A stretch of DNA of 64,000 nt from Acanthosoma haemorrhoidale. Lineage: Eukaryota > Arthropoda > Insecta > Hemiptera > Acanthosomatidae. The stretch's first letter is position 1; each line of letters starts with the position of its first letter. The translations under genes were made by a program, and so were the position numbers. Shown here piece after piece: positions 55,158 to 64,000 of the stretch. Location: assembly GCA_930367205.1 (NCBI GenBank), contig CAKNEZ010000004.1, positions 35,001 to 99,000 on the forward strand, read 5' to 3'. The notes under the pieces were generated by a model. That model saw only the letters and a list, made by a program, of their open reading frames with translations, ran no database searches and was not told where the DNA came from.

Positions 55158-56166
55158 CCCCATGCGACGTTGCCAGATCTCCCCCCCCCCCAATGTAGCC
55201 AGATCTACTATCTGGTGGCTCCTGGCATACTTATAAACACTTATCACCCTCCCATGACACACCAATTCCCCGAAATTACACACATATTCCCAGAATTTCC
55301 TCCCCCCTCGCCCTGCAGAGAACGGGCAATCACCTCAAGGTCACAAGATAACGTCATACGACACCCTTCAAGGTCATATCCTCGTTACTCATTCCCAAAC
55401 CGCCTTTTATATCTACTCGACTGAAAGGATTACTAGTTCCGGATTAGTGAGATCGGGATCAGTAAATTTTTACGGCTTACTACATACAGGAGGAGGTTTT
55501 ATCTGTGAGCTAAGGATAAACAGACACCAAAATATTATTGCGGGAGTCACCCGATTGATACAATCATTCGAGATCATAGTTGGATTAGGAATAATAATTC
55601 ATAAATAAAGTTACAGCAAGAGTCACTATTGAATTCGGTGGCAAAGTAATATTAAAAATAATTTAATGAACGGATCTCAGCGGATTCCTAACGAATAACA
55701 TATACCCAATATTTTTTTTTATGCGTATCTCCAAAAATAAAAAATCTTATAAAATATTGTCATTATAAATACTAGCAAATAAGATGAGGGAAATCTCAAA
55801 AATATAATAAATAATACGTTTTGGAGCGTTTACTAAATAGCTCGGGAGATAGCTCGGTCAAAGTTGAAGGGTGGATACCAAGAATGAAGCTGTACTAGCA
55901 CCACCTGTGTAATCATTAGCTAACCTGTGGAATCGAGAGGTATGCAAAGATATATGCACTCATACGGGTAGGGAAATGTTTTCGGTGCGTTTAAACTATT
56001 TATACTCGATAATATATTGTGTAGTAAGATAAATGAAACATTTTTTTTGTATATTACAGCATCTGGTGAATCGCTAGACCGCCATTCATCTTCTCCGAAT
56101 CCAGTTCAATCTCGCAAGTGCGGTTAGGTTTGACTTGACAACTTTCGGATTTTCCCAAATTATAGC
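55158..56166. other. no gene recognised; upstream region of U1
   Basis: A poly-C run (55182-55191) and a short proline-rich frame (55170-55424) without recognisable motif. The last 100 bases should hold the snRNA promoter elements of the U1 gene, but I could not identify a convincing PSE by eye. Confidence 0.4.
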
Positions 56167-56331
56167 ATACTTACCTGGCATGGGGGCCTACCGTGATCAA
56201 TAAGGCGGTTCCCCCAGGGTGAGGCTTTTCCATTGCACTTTGGTTGAGCTGATCCCTGCGAATACCCCAAATGCGGGTATCTCGGGCACGTAATTTTTGG
56301 TAGTCGGGACTGCGTTCGCGCATTCCCGTTA
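56167..56331 (+). ncRNA. U1: U1 spliceosomal snRNA
   Basis: Starts with atacttacctgg, the segment that pairs with 5' splice sites. Stem-loop I follows (gggg..ccta/aaggcggttcccc, with loop gtgatcaataagg), then the stem-loop II region with ccattgcactttgg (the U1A-type loop core attgcac), stem-loop III (accccaaatgcgggtat), the Sm site (aatttttgg at about 56292-56300) and the terminal stem-loop cgggactgcgttcgcgcattcccg. Length is about 165 nt, as in other animals. All conserved blocks are present, so it could be functional, but U1 pseudogenes are common and promoter elements were not confirmed. Function: recognition of 5' splice sites in the nucleus. Confidence 0.93.
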
Positions 56332-58177
56332 TAATTTCACCACAAACAATTAATATAAGGGAAGGGGTACAGGGGAGACCTAGGTGAGCCCCATTACCTT
56401 ATTAGTCAGTTCAGTCAAGTCACGTAGAATGTATATCATTATACTTGTTTATTCATTATATAATTTCTATAAAATAACAAAACCTGTATATAATGTAGTG
56501 ATGCTACAGGAAATACAAAATAATTTGTAAATAGATTCGCCAGAGGATCTATAATTATATATAATTATCTGTAAATTTAAAGGGGCTATGAAGAAAAAAA
56601 AAAAAAAAGGAGACCTACCTCTTCTGTAGACCTACCTGTAGGGTCTCGTTCTGGATGTACGCTTTGCGCTCTTTGTACTTAGTGCAAGCTTTTCACACCC
56701 CCACACCTAGTTTGTTGACATACAGACAGATAATCAAGCATCACCACCGTCTGTCTAATAAAAAATACAACAACAGCTTCAGACTCATTCCCGTCGTCGT
56801 CGTCTTACCTCGTTCTCTCTCTCTCTACCTACTTACGACTACTCTCTTACCCACTCCCTACCTGATGAACTAACTGCCTGAATGACATTGATGACGAGAT
56901 TCATAATTTTCTCCTTCCCCCTCTCCGAGGCAGAGACAATCCTCCACAATGAGATGATCATTGTATCTCATCATCTCAATACTGCGTCGTCATACCTAGC
57001 CCAAAGTTTCCGTGAAAATTTATTGATTGATTGATTGATCAATGTTTTTGGTACAATGACGAAAATTTAAAATCGAATGGTTTAGTATTTTTCTGGGCTC
57101 TACTTTAATTAAATATTTGGATAATTATGTCTAGAAGAGACTAAATATATAAAAACTGGAAGGGGAGCTCACCGCGTATCGTATAGATAGATATAAGATC
57201 GGACAGAGCATCGGCATGAGTTGATATTCCCTGCATCCGGCTCTTCCCCGGGCAAGACGGGACCGGTCGGCCTAACGTTTTCTGCCCATTTAATGGGTCC
57301 AAGAGCATGTGTTAATGGGACGCACCTCCGTTTCTCGGATAGGCCGAACGAAGGCCTAAAGAAATCCAAAAACTATTAGCCGTCGGGTATTTATTACAGG
57401 AGGATATTTAAGATAAATGTTTATCATCCCATAGCACTCTCTTCGGGTGTCTAAATCATTAGGAATAAATCAAACTATGATTTTCTGTGGTGATTCTGCA
57501 GAGAGTAGAACTGTTGAAAAACACTCAATTGAGGTCACAACATCCCCAGTTCACGAACTACTAACAAACTTTTACGACTCCCTGTTCCACCTCAACTACA
57601 CCTGGTCAATGACCTCTTGGAGTAAAAGTTTAAAGAATTACTGCTCCAGTTTGGTTTGAGTCTTGCCTAGAACGATGAGTTCACTGTCGCTTTGAAAGAG
57701 GGCCCGTTTTGATTTATTTCTTTTTATGTTTAATGCGTCTCTTTTTCTATCACTCAATGGAACAAAAACCTCACATTTTTTTCAATCATGTAAAAGGTAA
57801 TCAGACTTAACTAAGAACTTGAGAAAGGTTAAAATTCAGAGAACGTCGGGTTAGTTAATATTACGGTGTAGACTTAATAAGACATTTAACTTAAATCTGG
57901 GTTTGTCAAATATATCTTTCCAATTTATAATTTATTTATATTAAAATTTCTGAACTAATTCACAACAAACATCAGCCTATTCTATGACTAGTGTTCCATC
58001 ATTGCTAAATATATTTGGCATTGACAAGACTAGCATTCTGCTCTTTGCTTCTCTGAAATCTTTGAAGTAGACAGTTCCGACAAATTATGCCCGAAGCCAA
58101 AATCGTGGAAATTCGATTACCTAATAAGATCACACATTTAATTATTTTAATTAGATGCATTCACTAATTAGTGATAT
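56332..58177. other. dispersed repeat and unrecognised sequence
   Basis: 56488-56600 is the inverse copy of 15877-15990. A pyrimidine-rich tct repeat lies at about 56812-56825 and an attg tetranucleotide run at 57020-57038. Short frames at 57169-57369 (minus) and 57447-57659 (plus) have no recognisable motif. Confidence 0.45.
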
Positions 58178-58605
58178 AGTAACCTATCCAACCACCCTAA
58201 TCCCGTAGCACAGTCATTGCACTGCACCACTCATCCCTATAATCCTCCTCGGAGACTAAAACGGTAGTGGCCACGTGACCTACGCATATACGTGACAGTG
58301 GGAGTCCTGGCAACGGCCAGCTTCTCCAATCATGTCCTGAGCGTATGTGGCTCTCGCGCTCTTGGCCAGCCTCCACTGGTTCGTATTCGGTGACGTGGCT
58401 GACGGAGGAGCGTGGGAGATTTCCCAGGATTCCGCTTCCTCTTTCGCATCGGAGGAAAATGACAACCATCTGGGCTGTTTGTAATTACTGTATGAATGAG
58501 CGAGTGAATGAAAATTGTAAATATGGTATGAATGAGAACATTTATCACAATTATTAATTGCCTAATGAGGTAGATTGTAATTTTACCACAATAAAGCTGT
58601 TAATT
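58178..58605 (+). mobile_element. jockey-type LINE tail, copy D
   Basis: Starts in atagtaacctatccaaccac, the last coding part of the LINE, and runs through the shared 3' UTR (gtgggagtcctggcaacgg) to cacaataaagctgtt. The coding end is broken by substitutions. It is one of five copies in the window. Confidence 0.8.
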
Positions 58606-60544
58606 CCGGATTAAATACAAATTAAAATTTTATAATCACATTTATTTTTTAGCTTTGATTCTAAATAGTATTTAGTCGAATCAACTTTAAATTTAAAAAA
58701 ACACATTTTTTCAGGATGTCAGTTATGATTATCCATTTCTTCAGCTCATTCACAAGGGTCGTCCATTTTTATTTTCTCTGATTTTTCGTCGATCATTGCA
58801 CAGGAGTCCTCCCTCTCCTCAAGACAGAGGTATAGGCACGCAGGCGACCTAGTGGAAAAAGTACAGGTACGGTTCTATGATTACTTATGAACTAGTCAAG
58901 TTGTTTTAGTTCGCCATAATATGCCTTTGTGTCCTCTTGTTAGCTATCATGTACAGCTTCGTAAATTCATACTAATAGTGAATTTTACGAAATTAGTATT
59001 AAATTCTACTTCATAATGCTTCCCCTCCCCTAACATATACTTTAACCAGGCCCGTGAAAGTGACCACTTTATTATATTAAAAGTGTTTGTTTAAATTAAT
59101 GCGCGTCTTACAATTTGAACCAAATTCGTGGATAAAATCATCCTTCATAGCAACACCTCACGTCAGGGCCTTGAAATGCTACATCTTGATGTTGTCGTAC
59201 AAAAGGTAAATCACCGATCCAAGTTGTCTGGTCTCGTGCGTGTGATTTAGTTTGACCGATAACAGCTATGTCACTTCGAAACCAAATAAAATCTTTGGGC
59301 TGCTCTCAGCCAGCCACTGCTGAGGAAGCATACTTTTTATATCGAGATTTTCTTATCGAAGATTTCGAGTCCTTCTGCACTCTCTCACTATCCATCGTTG
59401 AAGTTTGGAACCCAGAACCAGCAATACCACAGATTTTTTTAACCAATACATCTTAATATTCGAGCTGCTCTCACATGTATCCTTCAAAAATCAGAATTTA
59501 AACATTTAAACAACTGGTGAAAATTCCTGCATTTTATGCCCTATTTATGGCCTGCGACAGTGGTTGTAAATTTCATTTAGCATGTGATTAACCATTTTTT
59601 ATATTATCTCGACTCGAAGAGTTCCCTATATGCCTCTATTCAGTAATTACTAGTAAGTAAGGTCAATTCATAGCAGCAAAGTGTTTCCAAACTTTCAAAT
59701 GCAAAGCTTTCAAAGAAAAACAGCTAAAGAGCTATCTTTGTCAAACTCTCTCGATAGGTTATTGACTAGGCTAACGGGTGTACAAGGATGGCTCGGGTGT
59801 AAAGCGGACTTCCGGAGATCCATGGGGTCCATGGAACGATGCTCGCCCTGCCCACTATATAATGATTAATTACACACTGAGATCAATACACCAGTTATTA
59901 GTTATTAATACAGTGCTCATGTTTGGTTTTTATATTGAATAATTAAATGCCATGAGTTGTAAAACAATGGGACTTTCATGTTAAATTAGAAATTAGGGCT
60001 AGAAAACATTTTTTTAAATTGAAAAAAAAAACTTTAATCTTCTCACGCAGTGCATGCACATGCACATTAGCACGATACCCTCGATTGATTCATGGACTAA
60101 CTACTAAATGCCTGGATCCGTGGCAGTGGCTAATGTAGGCCATCGGGTCTGTCATTATGCAAATGACGATGTGTTGCCAAGTGCACTGTTAGTCTGTCCC
60201 CTGCGCAATGCACAGCCTATCTATGCATCTGTCAATAGCTATGCACAGAATGATACTTATCCTTGTATTACATGCATTATTGTTGTATTATTTTCTTATA
60301 TAGACTAGAAGGTCCGAGGATCTGTAGTCTCTGACTCCAGTTAGTTTATTATTACTTTTAAATATTAAAATTTGTTACAACTGTACATCTGTCTTGATAA
60401 ATGAATTGAAAAAGAACATTTTATCTTGGAAATTAAATGTAAATTTTTTCTTTCGCCGATGATAAAAGCAAGTCTCATGAATAATAATAAGTTTAGTGAA
60501 TCAATTAATTACTGAGTAATATCAAAATTATAATAGAAATTTTA
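58606..60544. other. no gene recognised
   Basis: Short frames at 59268-59456 and 60108-60308 show no recognisable motif. AT-rich throughout with no repeat ends identified. Confidence 0.4.
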
Positions 60545-60853
60545 TTGAATATTCTAACTACGATCCCATAAAAGGAGGAGTTCCACAGGGTAGTGTCATG
60601 GGTCCCATCCGCTATAACCTATACACCGCTGATGTCCCCTCTACCCGCAATACCTTCTTGGCCACATTTGCAGATGACACTACCGTCTTGTCATCCCACC
60701 CAGACCCCGATATAGCATCCCATAACCTTCAAAAACACCTTGATGAGATCGAGCATTGGTGAAACCAATGGCGGATCAAAGTTAATAAACAAAATGTTCC
60801 CACATTACCTTCACCCTCTGCCGCAAGTCTTGTCCACCAGTTTATTTTAATTC

Positions 60854-60857
60854 CATT
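60854..60857. repeat. target-site duplication, left (catt)
   Basis: catt precedes the left LTR and recurs right after the inverted right LTR (61416-61419), matching one copy of the target in the LINE sequence. Confidence 0.75.
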
Positions 60858-61018
60858 TGTAGGGACTGGAGGTATTAAGTATTGTTTAAATCTAGTCAAC
60901 CTCTTTGTACTAGTAGGACCTCTTTGTAATTGAACTTTGTAGCGGAGTAAAGAGCATGTGAGAAGACTGTAGTAAACGATACTAACCTCAATAAGTGTTC
61001 TGTTAATTACCCACAATT

Positions 61019-61036
61019 TGGTGACCCCGACGTGAT
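61019..61036 (+). promoter_or_regulatory. primer-binding site, tRNA-Trp
   Basis: tggtgaccccgacgtgat is complementary to the 3' end of tRNA-Trp, the primer typical of CsRn1-type gypsy elements. It starts three bases after the LTR. Confidence 0.8.
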
Positions 61037-61117
61037 TGTGATTGTGATTGTGATAATCCGACGTGATTTAATTCGACGTGATTTAATTCGACGTGATCGA
61101 ACTAAGTGATTCCCAGC

Positions 61118-61257
61118 ATGGCGTCGCCGGCAGGAGAAAAATTTGAGGCTAACCTAGCGGACCAACCGGAGGTAACTAAAGTTTCAATTAGAATTCCTCC
61201 CTTCTGGACCGATAAACCTGAATTATGGTTTTATCAAATAGAAGCCCAATTCAAAAT
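61118..61257 (+). pseudogene. gypsy gag, N-terminal fragment
   Basis: Starts with MASPAGEKFEANLADQPEVT and reads KVSIRIPPFWTDKPELWFYQ, then IEAQFKI, the conserved beginning of CsRn1-type Gag. It is cut after about 46 codons by the inverted LTR and cannot produce a capsid protein. Confidence 0.85.
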
Positions 61258-61980
61258 TGTGGGTAATTAACAGAACACTTATTGAGGTTAGTATCGTTTA
61301 CTACAGTTTTCTCACATGCTCTCTACTCCGCTACAAAGTTCAATTACAAAGAGGTCCTACTAGTACAAAGAGGTTGACTAGATTTAAACAATACTTAATA
61401 CCTCCAGTCCCTACACATTCCTCTCCCTGTATCCGAGACAGTAGGGTACTTAGGCTTCCATCTCGACAAACGACTGACCTCGAGGCTAAAAAACAATAAC
61501 TAAAGAGACACTTTGGTCAACTGTACAGACTACTTCAAACGACATCCCATCACTCAATAGAAAATAAATTGCTAATATACAAAGCTATACTTAAGGCAAT
61601 CTGGACCTACGGAATAGAGCTATGGGGGACAGCAAAAAAGTCAAGCTTATCCAATCCTTTCAATCAAAATTCCTGAGAACTATAGTAAATGGCCCCTATA
61701 ACGTCAGCAACAAAACTCTTTATTACGATCTTAATATACCTTACATTCTTGAACTCATCAAGTCCTGGCAATGGCTGTTGCTCCAATCAAGTACTGAGCG
61801 TATGTGGCTCTCGCGCTCTTGGTCAGCCTCCACTTGCTCGTATCCGGTGACGCGGCCCAAGACTCTGCTTCCTCTTTCGCATGCGAGGGAGGTGACAACC
61901 ATGTGAATTTGGGAGGCTCTGGGCTGTTTGTATATACTGTACGAATGAGCGAGTGAATGAAAATTGTAAATATGGTATAT

Positions 61981-64000
61981 TAAGCGTGGTCGAATGCTTT
62001 CAGTATCCAAGCTTTTAAACATCCTAAGAATTTAAAAATCAAATCTTAACAAAAAAATAAATATATTAAAAAAATCAATAATTGTGAAGTACAGTATATT
62101 TGGTCGTCTCTCTGTCAAGTGTAATACATACATTTTAATTTATGAATTAATATAAATTTAATGAAACAGAAAAAATATTTTTTTCATTATTGTTGAAAAT
62201 TGTCACTTAAAGAAATACTTATGTAAGTTACTTTAAGAACCATGTACAATCACGTCACACCTCCTCTATGTTTGGTTGCATCTGTGCCACAACTTGATTA
62301 TCCAGCTACTGTTTCGTTTAAAAATAATATTACGTAAAATAAATTGGCCTCCTGTTATCTTTGCTTTAGGATTACGTTCGAGCCTAATAGCAGAATATAT
62401 TCTTATAATGACTGATGATTGATGCAATATAAGTAAGAGATCCCTGAGGACGAAGTGTGGATAATGACCAGTACTAAATAGTATTCTGAAAAGTAATGGT
62501 CGTTATGAAAATCTAATTGGGTAGGGTCGTGAGGGACCGGGTCTATTGTGTGGGTTTCAATTCGCGATGCGAGGTCGAGACCGTCTGGGTCAGTCAACCA
62601 TGAATGGGCCTCAGAAAAAGGCATGAATGCCCGGACGTTAAACTCATTATACCACTGGGTTTTTTTTGTTTTGTTTTGATTTTTTTTTAGGGGGTTTTGA
62701 AAGTGTGTTTTATTTTCCCCAGCTCTCCTTTTAGTCAAAATATTGGGACGTCTGTTTTCGCCGATAGAGTGTTTTCTATGTCATTCGGTGGCCCGAAGGT
62801 GAGGCTCTACTTTCAAACTGGTACACGCCTATTGTCTTTTGTTTCAGTCTGTATGTATACACGGTTGTATTCAATGTATCACCACTATTAAAACAAACTA
62901 AAATAAAATTCAAATTGTTCAAAAACAAATGTCTCAGAATCAGAAATAATTACCCTTACTACAGCAGAATTTTCCAATTAAATAACCCAGCCCTGAATCC
63001 ACTAATTAAATAAATAGTAAATTACACTAACTATATCCACATGAGAACCAAAAAGATTTTGTATACATTGTAAAAGGTGTTTTTGGTGCCAAAGTATTTG
63101 GAGCTGATTTTATACGAGCTCAATCCTCTGAATTCAGATATGGCATTGGTTTTTGCCAAGGAGCTCGGATTTCTAAGATGTAACATTTTAGTGAAATGTA
63201 CACTACACTATTTTATGATAAATCCATGAATCGGGGAGAAAGGGGTGGGGGCGATGTGCGCGCCGCCCCCGGGTCAATAGTGCGGGGTGGGGAGGTATAT
63301 CGACCCGCCACATACTGGCCGGCACCGCTCCCGGCTATCTCTTCCAACTGTCGTCTCTCCGCCACCTTCAGCCAGCGGGCTGATCATCCATTCAAGAAAT
63401 GTACCATGGATCAATGAGGGGAAATGACACATGGAATAGTAAACATAAAACCATATCATAACATATCAATAATAAGACAAATCATTTCATAACAAAAAAA
63501 TGTCAGAGGTCCTGCCGTGTGGTTTACGAGGCAAATCTTCCTTCATGGGCCGATCATTGACTGTTGAACTGGGAATGATAATGGTACTCCTCCCCTCTGA
63601 GCTATCCCGGGTGTCCCCTACCTGCTCTAAGCCGGGATATTTCAGGGCATCAAACGCTAACAGGCAAGCAAGCTATATCAGGATTAATTCAAAATACCCT
63701 ATCTGTGCATCGTTCATTCAACCAAAAAGGTTATTAGCTAATTTTAGCGGATGTCATGGAATTAGACGCTTGGGATGCAGGGGTTACTTGACGCAGTGTT
63801 GCCACATACAGGCAAGGGACTAATCACTAATGTGCCTAGTGCTTAATGATTGACATTATCCAAGTAGAGATATCACGTGGGTAGAAGAGAAGTAGTGCAC
63901 AGAACTTGTCATGTATTGCGGGTCTCAAGCTTGTAATTTCGAGACGGCGACTACATACAAATGGATCTTGGAACATAAAAAGAAATGTTTATGCACCTGT
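61981..64000. other. no gene recognised
   Basis: AT-rich DNA with a GC-rich island at 63230-63420 (cgcgccgccccc) and short open frames there and at 63500-63823. None shows a recognisable motif. A poly-T/G-T run lies at 62660-62690. Confidence 0.4.

Larger units (their letters stand above)
60858..61415 (+). mobile_element. gypsy fragment with inverted LTRs (palindromic insert)
   Basis: The left arm, 60858-61015, is a 158-bp LTR (tgtagggactgg ... ttacccaca). It is followed by a primer site (61019-61036), a leader with tandem gacgtgattt-type repeats, and the beginning of gag. The right arm, 61258-61415, is the same LTR in reverse orientation, with only two mismatches in the arms. A 4-bp duplication (catt) flanks the whole insert. 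A normal element would have LTRs in the same orientation. Confidence 0.88.
60545..61980 (+). mobile_element. jockey-type LINE tail, copy E, with nested insertion
   Basis: The longest copy of the family: RT segment with GGVPQGSVMGPIRYNLYTAD and catalytic TFADDTTVLSS (60560-60770), interrupted at 60858-61415 by a gypsy-derived inverted-LTR insert. It then resumes with VGYLGFHLDKRLTSR-like sequence, IWTYGIELWGTAKK and the usual C-terminus. Stops and shifts are present (for example tga at about 60762). The UTR stops at tatggtat near 61978, so the 3' end is also lost. Confidence 0.82.

Noticed and set aside
60729..61016. A conserved protein MWVINRTLIEVSIVYY encoded twice (60729-61016 minus, 61257-61499 plus)
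   Set aside because: It is the translation of the two inverted LTR arms, not a gene.
62403..62738. 111-codon minus-strand frame
   Set aside because: No motif, a low-complexity Asn/Lys start from a poly-T run, and no repeat copy to support it.

Overview
The window is AT-rich nuclear DNA from an arthropod, most likely an insect. The species cannot be read from the sequence. The evidence is a spliceosomal U1 snRNA gene together with a typical arthropod transposon load: Tc1/mariner DNA transposons, jockey-, I- and R1-type LINEs, Ty3/gypsy elements of Mag and CsRn1 type, and a Polinton/adintovirus-like element. No complete host protein gene was found. Two short stretches (2742-2921 and 4870-5297) could be host exons or pseudogenes.

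Layout. 1-15 kb: decayed Tc1 and mariner copies, one perfect-TIR MITE, inverted dispersed repeats and a minisatellite. 15-23 kb: 5'-truncated jockey LINE tails and a decayed member of a multicopy arthropod protein family. 23-26 kb: a CsRn1-type gypsy pol on the minus strand, with a probable LTR, cut at its 5' side by a tandem array. 26.2-31.35 kb: two full copies plus a partial copy of a 2,335-bp tandem unit that carries coding-like but unidentified stretches. 31.35-35.84 kb: a frame-broken Mag-type gypsy element with 148-bp LTRs, one of which holds a tiny LINE tail.

36.96-55.2 kb is the most interesting region: a broken Polinton/adintovirus-like element. On the minus strand are protein-primed DNA polymerase B (split and frameshifted), a zinc-finger protein, a small OB-like protein and, at the far right, a BIR (IAP-type) gene. 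On the plus strand are a phospholipase A2-domain virion protein, an adenain-like protease, the penton-like minor capsid protein, the double-jelly-roll major capsid protein and an uncharacterised protein with a BIR-like C-terminus. No integrase or packaging ATPase is visible, and the left end is lost inside polB. The polB gene is interrupted by a second, nearly intact Mag-type gypsy element (37423-45131, 5-bp duplication). That element is itself interrupted by an I-type LINE (40119-43470) with a long open reading frame. An R1-type LINE tail (47042-47933, with target duplication) and a poly-T repeat sit elsewhere in the Polinton.

55-64 kb: the U1 snRNA gene (56167-56331), more jockey tails, and an unusual 558-bp insertion in which a gypsy LTR, primer site and gag start are closed by the same LTR in inverted orientation, flanked by a 4-bp duplication.

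The genes do not form a working host pathway. The Polinton once held a replication, capsid and maturation set, with probable anti-apoptotic accessory genes. Stops and frameshifts in polB, the phospholipase, major capsid and BIR genes show it is now a fossil, while the penton and 224-aa accessory frames are still open.
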